Shown: positions 1 through 14,309, numbered from the stretch's first letter. The stretch: DNA of 64,000 bases from Calycina herbarum (GCA_001414485.1 LLEY01000201.1:36521-100520), one strand, 5' to 3'. Notes: a model not told the origin generated them from the letters alone. Numbers and translations: made by a program.

Positions 1-3000
1 CCCTGTAGTCGCCCCTCCCTCGCCTGCCTCCCCTGCGATAAGCGAGCCTCCTACGGACGAAAACGTTCGTTTACAGGCTGAAATCCTCTCTTTACGTGCG
101 TAACTCTACTAAACCCCGTTGCTTATAAACCACCCTGACAACCCTCTCCCGAGCCGCGAGTATATACAAGCCCTCTAAGAGGTTACTACCGACTCCTCCC
201 GTTCCCGATTTAGTTCTAACAATTCTGCTTATAAGTTCTAAGATAGCGAGAAACTTAAGGACGGTATCTCCCTATTATATAAGGCCTGGCGGATTATCCT
301 AGCTAGTAAAATAAGAAAGAACCTCTTCGAGGACGAATAAGACAAACTTACCTTCGTCTTTATAGCTACTTCCGGCGTAGTATAAGAGTACCTAGAACCA
401 TAGATAGATTTCGGTTCCCCTACCTTATTTATAGACGTTATAGATATACTTATATATCTAGATACCTTGTTCGTAGACAGTAACGAAGCTATAGAGGCCT
501 GTAAAGTCTTCTATAAACTCTTAATATAAGAGGACGAGACTTTTGCTATGTTTAAAGCAACCTTCTTAAGCCTTATAACTAAGGCTTATATCCTATTAAG
601 TAAGTGGTCTAAAGATTTATATTAGAAGCTTACGTTAGCTCTCTAAGTAAGTATCTCGCTAGTCTAAATTACCCTAGCAACCTTTAACCAGTTATATAAC
701 CGCTGTCACTCTGTCTATTAAGACGGGGTAACTATTAAGGAACGCCTTATAGCTCGCTACAACCGCTGCCTACCTATAAGAGGTTTCTCTGCCGGCTATA
801 GATTAACTTACTAACTTCCGGCTCTACGTGCTACTATTGGTTATCCGCCAACCTAAAGCCTGGTCCGTTACTCTCCAGTTATAGACCGCAAGACTCCTTT
901 ACCTACTTATAAGAGTATAACTCCTGTCTAGGATATAGCAGACGTTATCTATTATAATTGCGATAAACCTAGGTACTACGCTAGTAAATGCCCTCTTCCT
1001 CGAAAACCCTCCACAGCTATTAAGCTATTAGAAGACGCTAAAAACTCGCTTACAGACTCCTACGGACTACAAGCGTCTGGAGAAGAATCGGCTAACGAGG
1101 AACTCGTCTATAAGGACTCAGGAAAAGAACAGCTCTGAAGCAAGTCTCCTCTTTAGAGTAAAACAAACTTAGATCTTAACCTCTTAATCTAAGTCGTATA
1201 ATAGACGGAAAGGCTTTTACAACTATATATACTTTAATTAAGAATAGATATACTTTTAATACTACTAGACTTATTAATACTAGAGCGAATAGATAGCTAT
1301 TTATTAATACAGCTTTGGCTAACTAGTTAAGTTAATATTATAGACAGGCTACAGAAAAGCTATTATACGTAATATCAATTATAGGGTTTAATAGACATAA
1401 AGGACTAGCGATTACTCGTGTTATTCGCTTAACGCTAAGTATCGACAGACGACAGTTTACTAATACGCCCTTTCTAATTACTAATATCGGCGGACACGAT
1501 ATTATTATTAGCTGTTAATAGCTTATAGACGTAAACGTAAAGTTAGTAGTCTATAGCTATAAGATTAAGTAGCTATAATCCCTTCCCCTAGTTCGTCGAT
1601 TCGATTACTTAGTACCTATTACTAGGGAATCGATAACTATCTCTCTACTAGACCTCTAGGCTTAGGAGAATATAGAGAACCGCGACCTCTGCTAGAATAC
1701 TATAGAGGAACCTATATTAATCTATTCGATACTGCCTCGAAGCTAGCGCTAAACCCCGCTACTAGTCACTCTCGAGGAAATTCTAGATAAAAGCTTTTAG
1801 TAAGACCTTGTCTCTGCCTAGAATAGAATATAGGTTCTTATTCCTAACCGCTAACAACGTCGTCGATCCTCCTTAGGAAAACGTTTAGTTATAGACTATA
1901 AAGCGGCTATAAGCTTGTTTATAGACATCTGTAAACCTATAGAAGACTTCGCTATTAATATCTATTATATTAGAGCTACTGCTTTTAAACTTAACCTTTA
2001 AAAGCGCGATAACGAAGTCTTCTCTACCAGCTTACAAGAGATCGACTATGCTCTTATAGACAGGTTACGTATAGAGCTCTCTTTAGTAGATTACGCTTTA
2101 GACGAACAACTAGTAGAATAGAACGTTTACTAGGAATACACGGACTTTAAGGATATCTTTTTAAAGAGAGCTTTAGATAAGCTTCCCCTACTACGAAACT
2201 AAGTCGACCACCGGATCGAACTTATAGGTCTGAATACTCTATTATATAGCCTATTATATAGGATAACGACTGAGGAACTTCTAGCTATAAAGCAGTATAT
2301 CCTCGATAACCTCGACAAAGGGTTTATTATTCCTAGCTACGCCTCTTTCGCCTCTCTAGTACTGTTTATAAAGAAGCCTAATAGAAGCTTATAGCTCTAT
2401 ATCGACTACTAGAAACTTAATAACCTTACTCGTAAGAACCAGCACCCTCTTCTACTAATCGACGAAACTCTTATACGAATCACTAGTGCTAAAATCCTTA
2501 TAAAGCTCGACATTCGTCAAGCTTTTAACTGTATACGTATAGAACTAGAGTCGGAAGAACTTATAATCTTTCGGACCTGTTATAGCACGTTTAAATATAA
2601 GGTGTTGCCTTTTAGCTTAACCAACGGTCCTACTACGTACTAGAGGTATATAAATAGCGTTCTTATAGAATATCTTGATGACTTTTATATAGCTTATCTT
2701 AACGACATTCTTATATACTCTAATAATAAGCTCGAACACGTTGAACACGTCTATAAGGTCTTAGAACGGCTCTATAAAGCTAGGCTATAAGTAGATATTA
2801 AGAAGACAGAGTTCTACGTTACTTGTACGAAGTACCTTAGTTTTATTATCTCTATAGACGGAATCGAAGTCGACCTAGAGAAGATCTCGGTAATCGTTTC
2901 CTAGAAATATCCTAGTACTGTTAAGGGTATCTAGTCCTTCCTAGGTTTTTACAACTTCTACCGACGTTTTATTCGGGATTATAGACGGATTACTCGTCTA

Positions 3001-5449
3001 CTAAACCATCTTATAGGTAAGAAAGTGCTGTTTAAGTTCGACTTAGAATATAAGAAGGCTTTTAACACGTTAAAAGAAGCCTTAGTTACTACCCCTCTCT
3101 TATACTACTTTACAGCCGATTTAGAGACTATAGTTGAGACTAACGCTTCTAACGGAGTAGTTATAGCTATAATATTATAACGTATATCCGAAACCGAACT
3201 GTAGAGACCTATAGGCTACTTCTCGAAGACGATGAACCCTGCTAAGCTAAACTACCAAATCTACGATAAGGAGATACTAGCTATTATACGCTCTTTTGGA
3301 TAATAGCGAGCGGATCTTACTCGGACTAGCTCCTAGATTAAGGTCTTTACCGATTATAAGACTTTAGAGTACTTTATAACCTTTAAAACCTTGAACTAGT
3401 AGTAAGCGAGATAGGCAGAGTTTCTATTAGAGTTCTATTTTATAATTATGTTTTAATCTAGTAAGTAGAACGAGAAAACGGACACGCTAATACGCCGAGA
3501 CTAAGACGTTAACCTATAGAACGACCTAAAAGCGTCTATAAGATAATAAACCTTGCTTACGTCTGATTAGTTAGATCCACGTATTACTACTTAATCAGAA
3601 CCTCCTATAATGTTAGCCCTAGTTACCTTAGAACCCTCGCTTAACCTTGTCGACCAGTTACTTACTACTAACCGTAACTCTTCGGACTTAGAAGACGACC
3701 GAACGAAAGCTACCCGCGGGTACTAAAACTAGACAATAGAGAACGGCTTACTTCTTTGGCAAAAGAGACTCGTAGTTCCTAATCAAGGTACCTTATAGAC
3801 AGACCTAATCCGTAAGGCTCATGTATAAGTATCTACGGCTTACCCTAGACGGACAAAGACGGTAGCTATCCTCGCCTATAGATACTAGTAGAAAGGTTTA
3901 CAGACGTCTATAGAAACCTACATTAGTAACTACGGAGACTGTCGACGTACTACGGTTCCTCGCAACTGTAAACCTAGGTTTTTACACCTGTTACTAGTTC
4001 TAGAACGTCCCTAGCAGTATATTACTATAGACTATAAGTCTTTCCCTACTGATAAACAAGGTTATAATACCTTATAGATAGTTATAGATCGCCTAACTAA
4101 GCAATCGGTCTCGATCCCCTATCTAAAGATAGTTATAGCTTAAGATATAGCTCGAATATACGTTACGTGGATCTATCGAACCTATAGCTATCTGTAAAGC
4201 ATTGTTTCAGACTATAGACCATAGTTTATTTCTTCTTTCTAGTCTAAATTCTACGGAATCCTTAGTATAAAGCTTAAGCTATCTACTACTTTCTACCTGT
4301 AAACTAATAGATAAACCGAAATCATAAACTAATAGATTAATCAACGCCTACAGCCTTTTGTTAGTTACTATTAAGATAACTAGAGCGAACTTGTTCTTAT
4401 TCTAGACTACGCTTAGCTTACGCTTCTACACGAGAGTCTAGGTAGGCTCTCGCCCTTTAAAGTAATTAACAGATACGTAGCTACTACGTTCTTCGATTAG
4501 AACCGTCTAGATAAATCTATAACGGTCTGCGAACAGCTTAACCGGACCGATACAGAGGCACTCGCACGGAGAATACACGACACTTAGACCGTGGCAAAGG
4601 AATTGGTTAGTAAAGCATAAGACCGCTATATAAGGTCTGCGAACCGGATTCGAAGAGCGGTAGACTTTAACGTAGACGACTTTGTTTAGGTATCGACTCG
4701 TAATTAGAAGACAGACCGGCCGAGCCATAAGCTGGATAGACAAAACGAGGGTCCGTTCCGGATTATAGCCCGCGAAGGACACTCTTTCCGGCTCGAACTG
4801 CTAGACCACTTCCGTATACACCCCGTATTCTACCCGTCACTGCTCCGTAAGGCCGCTATAGATCCGTTACCTAGATAGGTAAACGAACCACCCCTGCTAA
4901 TACAGGTTATAGATTAGGAAGAGTAGGAAGTAGAAGAAGTTTTAGCTATAAAAGCAGTTCGTAGAAAGCTCTAATACAGGGTTCAATAGTTAGGCTATAA
5001 CCCTGATCCATAGTAGTATCCGGCCTCGAATTTTAAGTATTACTTATATAAATTATACGATTTTCACCTTGCTAATCTAGCCCGCGCTGGTCCGCTAAGG
5101 GCTTTACAAAGCTAGATACGAGCGTGGGAAGACGGAATAGACGATTACGATTATCTAACGGACGATTCAGTTATAATACAAAGCTTACGGACAAGCTTTT
5201 TCTAAAAGAGGGGGTAATGTTACAGCGCTGGTCTGTAACACGTGATTCTCGGTCCTACACGTGACCGTCAGAGCCGCAACGCTTAGACGGATTTATAACG
5301 AGATTAAAGGCTCTTTACAGTTAGTAGGAATACCTCTTTTTCGTAGGGTATATATTCCGCATTCCCTCGTTCTTAGAACTGTAGCTTTAAATTCTCGAAT
5401 ATATATATATATACTCTTATACCTTTGCCTTCAGATATAGATCGTAACA
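1..5449 (+). mobile_element. Degenerate Ty3/gypsy LTR retrotransposon (chromovirus), 5' end outside window
   Basis: Conceptual translation of the plus strand, ignoring stops, gives the ordered parts of a gypsy polyprotein. There is a gag-like stretch (about 180-800), a CCHC-type zinc knuckle with a damaged first Cys (about 948-993), an RT core reading YLNDILIYS where the family has YLDDILIYS (about 2690-2730), and RNase H with DLETIVETNAS (about 3118-3150). The integrase follows (about 3840-4500), then a C-terminal chromodomain (about 4970-5065) ending in a PASNFKY-like motif. Stops are almost all TAG/TAA at expected Trp or Gln positions, the pattern left by RIP. A purine tract just before 5218 and an LTR beginning TGTTACAG mark the 3' end. 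The element cannot code for protein now. The family call is firm; exact boundaries are approximate. Confidence 0.88.
5218..5449 (+). repeat. Probable 3' LTR of the first gypsy element
   Basis: The stretch follows a purine-rich tract (AAAAGAGGGGG, about 5205-5214). It begins TGTTA and ends TAACA, giving the expected inverted ends, and is 232 bp long. It contains a TATATATA-rich segment near 5400. An alternative 3' end is the next TAACA at 5483-5487. The matching 5' LTR is not in the window, so the length cannot be confirmed internally. Confidence 0.55.
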
Positions 5450-5499
5450 GAATCTAATAAACTAGATATATCTACAACTTCTTAACACATCTGTGTATT

Positions 5500-7200
5500 A
5501 TAACTAGTTTTTCTATAAATACTACAACGTCGCTAAGTCGTTTATCTCTTATCTTCTCTACTCTCCCTAGAGCGCTTATTACGTCGAACCTGCTCCTCCG
5601 TATTCTTCTAAGCTAATCCGTCCTATATATCCTCTATAGTAAGTATACCTCCTTCTTAGACATAGGTATTTTTAGCTCTCTAGCGTTTGCTAAGGGCTTT
5701 ATTTACTATTCAAAGTATACAGACCTCGGCTAATAAGAGGGTCACCTTATAAGCTAATCGCTCTATACCTTTTACTAACAAAGCGATTGTCTAGAAAATA
5801 AGTATTAGCGAGCTTCCTTAGTAACGAGTAATACGATCTTTAATAAGAGTTGATTACGAAAGAGCTTTAGAAGAGTTACGAGGAGTCTAGGAGACCTAAG
5901 AGGTAGCGTCGGCAGAGAGGGGTCTAGTAGGTATAGGAGTCTATAACTTAATATTAAGCTTTAAGATTATAGTCTAGGGTTCTAGAGGCACTAGACCAGC
6001 TCTACAAAACCTAGCTTTAGCGTTTTAGGTTATTATTAACTAGTTATAAGCTATATAAAACGTAAGAAAGAACTCGACCTTAGTAATATAGTTTATATAA
6101 GCCTTAATAAAGGTCTCGATTTAATACCTATATATATGTTTAAGAATACTAAAACACCTAACGTCGAGTAGCTAGGTTAGATAAGACGAATAAGGAGGTA
6201 GGCAAAGAGTAATAATGTTATATAACTTATAATACTCTTAGAATACTATCGATTTATAACTCTTATACCTATCTAGAACTAACATTCGATATAGCCCTTT
6301 TATATAACTACGAGTATACTTATCGAAGTATTCTAGCTATTCTAAGCCTATCTTATTATTAGTCTATCTATTACTAGTTGGTTTAATAACCTAGTTATTA
6401 GGAAGACCGCCCTTAGTATACTAACTAGTAAGGTGATTTTTCTCTTAAACTACTAAAAATAGAGAGATGCTTAAACCCTCTCTATTAATATAGACAATTG
6501 CTATAGCCTATTCCCGATTACCTAGCTAGACAGCCTTACCTCTGCTACGTTGATTAGCGCGTCTAATAACTATTCCAGCGTAGATAACACCTATTATAAA
6601 ACCAGTCTTATTAAAGTTATAGAAATCGCAGTCTTAGATTCTATATTTCGCCTATATATTCTCTACTAGTCGAAACCACGCGCTAATTAGCTTAGGATCT
6701 TCGTATAAGGCTCTTTAGAAATCGTAAACGCGATTAAAACACGTCTTTAGTTCTAGACGTCGTTATATAAATCGTTATACTTAGTTCTTTCTAACACGTT
6801 ATCCTCTACGTAACTCGAGTATATAATTTGCTATATCTTCTATACTACCTAGCCGGGGCGCAAATCCTCTCGTATCTAGATTAAGTATATTTTAAATAAT
6901 CACCTCCTCTTCTATTATAGTTATTTTATAATTTACTAGCCAGTGTTTACTAAGAGTAGTTTAACCAGCTATTCTATCGGTAAGTGTAGAATAAGAGACT
7001 CTATATAGCTTCGTAGCTTTACTACGGTTTATTCGTTTAGATAATCGAATAGCTTCGATAGCTAGGATAATTCAAGCTTCTTAGGTTTAAGATTCTATTA
7101 GGTAGTTGTTAAGAAAACGCGTGTTAAAGTTGAAGGTAGTAGAGTAGGGAAAAAATTCACAAGGTCCTAATAATCACGAGGTCCTAGTATACCACGTTAT
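5500..7200 (-). mobile_element. Degenerate pogo/Fot1-type (Tc1/mariner superfamily) transposon
   Basis: Minus-strand translation gives an N-terminal helix-turn-helix (AIEAIRLSKRINRSKA, about 7060-7015). It is followed by a CENP-B-like stretch containing LKTCFNRVYDF and the DDE core region (KYR, DFYNF, GFIIGV). The C-terminal signature GLVPLEP lies near 5975 and a basic coiled tail near 5600-5700. The homologous element at 14310-16173 shows the same order. Many in-frame TAG/TAA stops make it non-functional. A terminal inverted repeat is visible at the transposase 5' side (7147-7200). I do not find its partner near 5450-5550, so the other end is probably truncated or lost next to the gypsy LTR. 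Confidence 0.8.
7147..7200 (-). repeat. Terminal inverted repeat of the minus-strand pogo-like element
   Basis: Read on the minus strand it starts ATAACGTGGTATACTAGGAC. It has the same layout as the TIRs of the 14310-16173 element: an AACGTGG end, two tandem copies of an AGGACCT-type subrepeat, and a run ending in TTTTTCCC. This shows the two DNA transposons are one family. Confidence 0.75.
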
Positions 7201-10200
7201 AGTTTATAAAGAAGTAGTATTACTTAATAAAATTAAACTTATAAATAAGGAACTTAAAGCTAGAGAATATAGTATATAAATTAAAACAGACGCTATAGAT
7301 ATAACAGTAGGCGTTATATACTTATAGCTAAATAAAGGAATCGAGTTATAAGTTAGTAAAGTATAAGATACTAATAATAACAGAGATCTATTAATTAAAG
7401 AATATTATAATATATAGTTAGAAATAGATTATAAACTGCCTCTTTAGATAGAATATAAATTACTACTATTAACAAGTTTATTAGAGTTATTAGAGTTAGA
7501 ATCTAACTTATTAGAGGTAAATCCTAAAATATATAAACCTAAAGAAGAAGAAACATAGGCATTTATTAAAACCTATAAGAGAGGGAATAGATAGATATAT
7601 ATAGAAGAATAGAAACCTAATTTCTAGAGCCTATATTCTACTTAAGAAGTTAATCCTACTATCTTAACTACTTATAAGATAGTAAGGAATAATTAAGATT
7701 AAGTAACTATAGTTAGCTCTATTACTAAGAGAGAAACTATTAAGTTTAAAGAGCTAGAACTAGAATAGATAATACTAAAGAACTACCTAGAGGAGAGAGA
7801 TCTATAGATAGTTACTAATTTAAGAAATAATACTACTAAATAGTAGTAGTATTACTTAGAAGAATTTAATAAATATAATAGATATCTAAAGTTAGACATA
7901 ACTACCTACCTACCTAGTTAAGACTATAAGTTAGAAATTAACAAGAAATATTAGATATTAAGAGTTAAAAAGGAAGTTATAATAGTATTTAAAGGATTAG
8001 AGGATTAGTAAATATTTAGAGTTACTAAGGTAGACCTCTAAACTAACCTAATCTAGGAATTCTACTAACCTATAAAAGATAAGTAGTAGACTACTAAAAT
8101 ATTATATAGAGTAACTGTTAAATAGGTTTAGTATAAACTATAAGTATTATTAAATTAGTCTATAAAAAAACATTTTATAAAAATACTTCTAGAACCTAAG
8201 AGAATAGTAGAAGATAGTCTAGTATATAAAGTAGCTTTTTCTAATAACGAAAAAGTAATATTCTTCCTAAGTTCTTAGAAAGAAGATAATAGAGAAAGAA
8301 GATTTAAGGTTTATTATATTAAACTAGAAAATTATACTACTATAAGAGAGTTAAACGTTATATCTAGAGAAAATCAACTTATAGTAATAGTAAAGATAAG
8401 AGGAAAGGAACTCTAAGTCTTAATTAATTCTAGAGTAATAGATAACTTCCTTTCTCTAGTAGCTTAGAAGAAGCTAAACGTCCTAATTAAAGATATAAGA
8501 CTATACTACTTAAGAGTAGTTAATAGAATAGACGTTATATACTAGAATAGAATTATTAATTAGTAAACTATTCTAATAAAGATTACTATTAAAAGATACT
8601 ATTTAGATATATAATTTAATATTATTAAAATAAGGAATAAGGAAGTAATACTTAGTATATTATAGATTTAAGAATATAATCTAGATATTAACTAAAAGGC
8701 TTAGAAAATAACCTTTAGTCGATATAATTATATAGGTTTATAATTATAACTATAAGGCTAGAACAAGGTTAGCGCCACCTCTTCTAAGACGCTAGAACAC
8801 CTTACCTAGGGTCCTTCATAGGTTAGTAAGACAGCTGATAATAAAATACCTATATAGTATAAAGAATTTAAAGCTTTGTTTAAAAACCTAGAAGACTTAC
8901 AAGCCTTACTAGAATATTACTTATAAGATTATAAGATTAAATTAAAAGAGGGTTATTACCTCTTAAAGCAGAAGCTTTAGTTATATAACTAGAAAAGTCT
9001 ATAAAGAATAGAAAGTTATATAAAAGAAGGTATTAAGAAGAGATATATTAGAAAATCTAAGTTACTAATTACCTTAAATATACTTATTATTAAGAAGAAA
9101 GATAACCTAGATAAGAGAGTATATATTAATTACTAAGAAGTAAATTATACTATAGTTAAGGACGCTTATCTACTACTACTTAGCTAATACTTATAAGATA
9201 AGTTAGATAAAGTAGTACGATTTACAAAACTAGATTAATAAAACGCTTATAAACTTATATAAATAAAAGTCAGAGACGAATAAAAGATAGTATTTACCTT
9301 ACTATCAGGCCTTTATAAATATACAGTTATACTATTTAGACTCTATAACATACTAGCTATATATTAAAGATAAAATAATAATATTTTAAAAGATCTTCTA
9401 AGAGTAATAGTAATCTATTACCTAGATAATATCTTAATCTTCTTAAAAAAAGAAGAAGAATATAAGAGATATATTAAAAAAGTTTTATAACAACTTATAA
9501 AAGTAAATTCTTAGTTAAAACTCTTAAAATACAAGTTTAGAGTAACTTAGACACTTTTCTTAAAATAGGTATTTAGCTTAAGAAAAATAGAAATAAATCT
9601 AGTAAAGATCTAAGATATCTTAAACTAGAAGTTACTAGAGAATATAAAAGATATATAGTCCTTCCTTAGATTTATAAACTTCTACTATCTATTTATATAA
9701 AACTACGCTAAGATTACTAAACTAATAATAGTACTAGTTAAAAAAGCTATTAAATTTATATAAAATAAATAGACTAAGGACGCTTTTTAAAGAATTAAAG
9801 TAAGGTTTATAGAAAAACCTATTCTATATAACTTTAATATAGAAAAACTAAGTATAATTAAAACAGACGTTTTAAATATATTAATAGGTATAATTTACCT
9901 ATAACTAAATAGAAAAGGGAAACTTATACCTATTATATATTATTCTAAAACGTTTAACATAGTATAATAAAACTATAGTATCTTTAATAAAGAATTACTT
10001 ACTATAGTATTAGCCTTAGAACACTAGAGGATTTATTTATAGCTAGTAAAATACTAAGTTATAGTTTTATCTAACTATAAGAATCTTAGAACATTTATAA
10101 TAACTAAGGAACTTATAACTAGATAGTTAGCTAAATAGTTAAAGATATTAAAAGGATTTAATATTATTATTTAATATATAAAAGTAACGTTAAACGCTTA

Positions 10201-12590
10201 AGCTAATACTCTTAGCTAGAAACCTAGATATAAGAGAGATAAAGAGTATAAAAAGATTATAATCTTAAAAACTCTTAAAAATAGAGACTTAGTACCTACT
10301 ATATATAAAATAGTAGTAATAAATAACATCTAGATAGATAAAATTTAAAATATATATAAGAGTTATAACTAGTATATAAAAGAGAAACTATAGATTCCTA
10401 GCTTATACGTAAAGGAGTTCGTATAAGAATACTATACTACGTCCGCTTATAGCTACTAAGGAATTCGTAGAACCCTCTAAAAGATAAGATAATACTACTA
10501 TATTAATTAATTATCTACAATAGTTAAGAAAGTAATAGTAGAATATAATACCTATACTAGGAACAAGGCCTCCTACTATACTCCTTATAGACAGATAAAC
10601 ACTACTCTAATACTATAAATACCTTAGAAATTAATATCTATAGATTTTATTATTAAATTACTAAAATCTAAAGATCTAATAATAGGAGTTAAGTATAACT
10701 TAATCCTAGTTATTATAGAACAACTTATAAAGTATATAATTCTAATAGTATATATAGAGTTAAGTATAGCTAAGAAATTAGTATTCGTATTCCTTAGAGA
10801 AGTAGTCTTAAGACATAGACTATCTAAAGAGATACTCTTAGACAAAGACAAGCTCTTTATCTTAAAATTTTAAATTACTCTTATAGAATAATTAAGTATA
10901 AAAAGAAAGCTCTCTATAGCTTTTTACTCTTAGATAAATAGAGGAAACAAACGTATAAACTAAGTAGTAGAAACATACCTTTATTATTATATAAACTACT
11001 AGTAAGATAACTAAGTAGAACTACTACTCTTAGCATAGTTTACCTACAACAGTTTAGTAATAGAAACAACACTTATTATACTATTCTACGCTAACTTCAG
11101 ATATAAATTAACAGCGTACTAAGAACTACTATCTACAACTATCGACAATCAACTTACTCGTATTTATATCTTAAAAATCAAAAGGCTATATAAGGAACTA
11201 GTAGAAGATTTACAGTTTATTATTAAAAGAAACGTATACTACTATAATAAACGACATAGTTAGGAGCTAATACTAAAAGAGAGAGATAAGATCTACTTAG
11301 TATAAAAGAATATTAATATAAAAAGACTAAGTAATAAACTAGATTATAAAAAACTTAGACTATTTAAAATTAAACAAGTTAAGAGACCTTTAAATTATAA
11401 ACTAGCACTACTAAAGATAATAAACATCTACCTAGTATTCTATATATCCTTACTTAAACTAGTACTACTAGGAGCACTACTAGCTCTAGTTATAGAAATT
11501 TAACTAGTAAACCTAAACGCTAAGTACAAAGTTAAGAGAATTCTTAACTATAAACTTATTAAAAGATAAATTAGATATTTAATTAAATAGTTAGATTACC
11601 TATACTTAGAAAACACTTAGGAGTTAAAAAATAATCTTAACTATTACTAGAAGGGACTTTAGAAGTTCTATTACTAAAACCTAGGGTTACCTACATTTTA
11701 TAGTTAGAAGAGAAGGCTTTAAGAAAAGCTAAATCAAGGGTTAGCTTAGTAACAAAAGCGGGGTTACTAGAAGAAGAAGAGGCTACTAGCTAGGTAATCT
11801 CTAATTCCCTCTCTTTTTTCTCCTTCTCTATTCTTTCCTTCTCTTCAGCTTTATTAAGCTCTTATAAATTAGTAAGACTATAATAGAGTATCTCTTACTC
11901 CCGCTCTATAAGAAAGCGTTATTATTTTCGTAAGTAAAGGATTTTCTATATAGCTTCTTCTTAAACCTTATAAGCTGTCTCTTCCTTCTACTATAACCGT
12001 TGCTTCTAGGTATTAATAGATTTCTACTCGAAAATTAAAAGTATTTAGTTTTACGATTTAATATTATAAGATTTACTCTTCCTAGTATACTCAGAGCACT
12101 TAGAACTACTAGGAACGCTAATACATCGATAACTGGTTTTCGCATTTATATAACAAGTATAAGGAATTATTTCACGTCTTAAACGTTCGATATAAAAGGT
12201 GTTAAGAGTTCTATATTATTTAAGCTTATCTTTTAAGAGAGGTATTAACGACATATTAGAAACTAGAGAGGCCGCTAGCCTCTTAACGATATTTTCTTAG
12301 GCTATACTTAAGCGTATAGACATACTAGTCTAAGAAGAGGATAGTGTTATAAACCACGGTTATATAGTAAGTAGTCTAGACAGCGTTTTAATAAGATAAG
12401 ATATAATATCTAGGAATAGAAGGTAATATAAGAGGAAATCAGTAATATAAAGAGTATTTAAGAATTTTAGGATCTTACTATTATAATACTATTAGAAGTC
12501 ACGTACGGTTATATAACGTAATCGCCTATATTACTCTAATCGCCTTAATCGTAAGCGACGCGAGCGACGTAAGCGATATAAGCGACGTAC
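7201..12590 (+). mobile_element. Degenerate Ty3/gypsy retrotransposon, second family, copy A
   Basis: Plus-strand translation, ignoring stops, gives a gag-like start (about 7205-7900), a protease-like VLINSRVIDN (about 8430), and an RT with LIIKKKDNLDKRVYIN (about 9085) and YYLDNILIF (about 9418-9444). RNase H (about 9840-10100), an integrase (about 10380-11300) and a chromodomain ending around 11660 follow. A long 3' region (about 11700-12590) ends in GCGAYRTAAGCGA-type short repeats. The stretch is extremely AT-rich with stops throughout. No 5' LTR is recognisable; the 5' edge abuts the pogo-like TIR at 7200. The 3' half is duplicated in inverted orientation at 12813-16437. Confidence 0.83.
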
Positions 12591-13665
12591 TTAGAGATAA
12601 AGGTTCTATATAAGACTAGCACGTCTACTATTAAATAGAAGCTTCGTACTTAACTTTAGTTATTAATCTTATTATCTTATTTAATATCTTTGATATAAGT
12701 AACGAGTTTACTTCTAAGTAAACAACCTAGTATATCTGTACTTCTTATCTATATACTAACCTTTAAGACTTAGTTATCTTTGTTTAGTTCGTTTGAGTTT
12801 CGTTATATTATCTTACTTATATCGCTTATGTCGCTCGCGACTAAGGCGATATAAGCGATCTATATTACGTAACTTCTAATAGTCTTCTAATAGTAAGATT
12901 CTAGAATCTCTTAAATACTTTTATATTATAAATTCTCTTTTATATTACCTTCTATTTCCTAGACGTTATATCTTATTCTATTAAAGCGCTGTCTAGACTA
13001 CTTACTATATAAAACGTGATTTATAATACTATTCTCTTCTTAGACTAGCGTATCTCTATACTTAAGTACACTCTAAGAAATACTGTCGAAGGCTTAGTAG
13101 CTTTTTCTTACTTCTATTATATTATTAACACTTCTTTTAAAAGATAAACTTAAATAATATAGAATTCTAAACACTCTTTAAATTAAACGCTTAGAACGTG
13201 AAATAATTCCTTATACTTAATATATTTATATAAAAACTAGTTATTACTATATTAGTATTATTAACAGTCTTAAGTACTTTAAATATACTAGGAAAGATAA
13301 ACTATATAATATCGAGAAGTGAAACTAAATACTCTTACTTTTTAAGTAGAAATCTATTAATACCTAGAAGCGTCGGTTATAGTAGAAGAAGGAATTAACT
13401 TATAAAGTCTAAGAAGAGATAATATAGACTTTAGCTACGAGTATAATAACGTCTTCTAGTATAGCAGAAGTAGGAAATACTCTAATATAGTCTAGCAAAT
13501 CTATAAGAGCTTAATAAAGCTAAGAAAAGAGAAAGAAAAGAAAAGAAAGAGAAGGAAAAGAGAGAGATAGAAGTCGCTTATCTAGTAGCTCTGTCTCTTT
13601 CTACTAATCTCAACCTCGGTCTAATTCTTAACCTAGCCTTCTTTAAGGCTTTTCCTTCTAACTAT
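11860..13665. repeat. Large imperfect inverted repeat formed by the facing 3' ends of the two gypsy copies
   Basis: Sequence from about 11860 to 12589 reappears reverse-complemented from about 13665 back to 12813. Shared landmarks include AAGGAATTATTTCACGT (near 12155 and the reverse complement near 13200), TTCTATATTATTTAAG (12210 and about 13155), and the GCGA-rich cluster (12550-12590 and 12817-12865). About 223 bp of unmatched sequence (12590-12812) separates the arms. Differences are mostly C/T and G/A. The arms extend outward into the chromodomain and integrase of both copies. Confidence 0.72.
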
Positions 13666-14309
13666 AAAATATAAGTATAAGAGTTTTAATTTAGTAAATA
13701 AGCTTGCTTTTAAGCTCGCTTCTAAGTGGCTTACTAAGCGAGATTACGAATATCGTAGATATATTCTTCTATAGATATATAAATAGCTAAGAAAGAGCTT
13801 CTCTCTTTCTTCCTTCTTCGCGAATAATCTATTTCTTAATCTATACTATAATAATAAGTAAACCTAAGTTTCAGTAGTAGAACTCCTGAAGTTCTACTAA
13901 GTACTAGTTAAGATTCTTTTTTAGCTCTTAAATATTCTCTAAGTATAGATAATCTACTTATTTAATTAAGTATCTAACTTTATTTCTAATAATATAATAA
14001 TTTAAAATTCTTTTAACTTTATACTTAGTATTTAGATTAATAGATTAGATTTCTATAAGTAGAGCTAGTAGTACTTCTAATAGTACTAGTTTAAGTAAGA
14101 ATATATAGAATACTAGATATATATTTATTATTTATAGTAGTACTAATTTATAGTTTAAAAGTTCTTTAACTCGTTTAATTTTAAATAGTCTTAATTTTAA
14201 ATAGTCTAGTTTATTACTTAGTCTTTTAGTATTAATATTTTTTTATATTAAGTAGACTTTATCTCTCTCTTTTAATATTAGCTTCTAACTACGTCGTTTA
14301 TTATAGTAG

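Noticed and set aside
4507..4782. 91-codon minus ORF in the gypsy element
   Set aside because: It is antisense to the integrase/chromodomain region and arises by chance between RIP-created stops; no domain.
10624..10851. 75-codon minus ORF in AT-rich DNA
   Set aside because: Composed of Ile/Ser/Leu/Asn from AT-rich sequence and antisense to the gypsy integrase.
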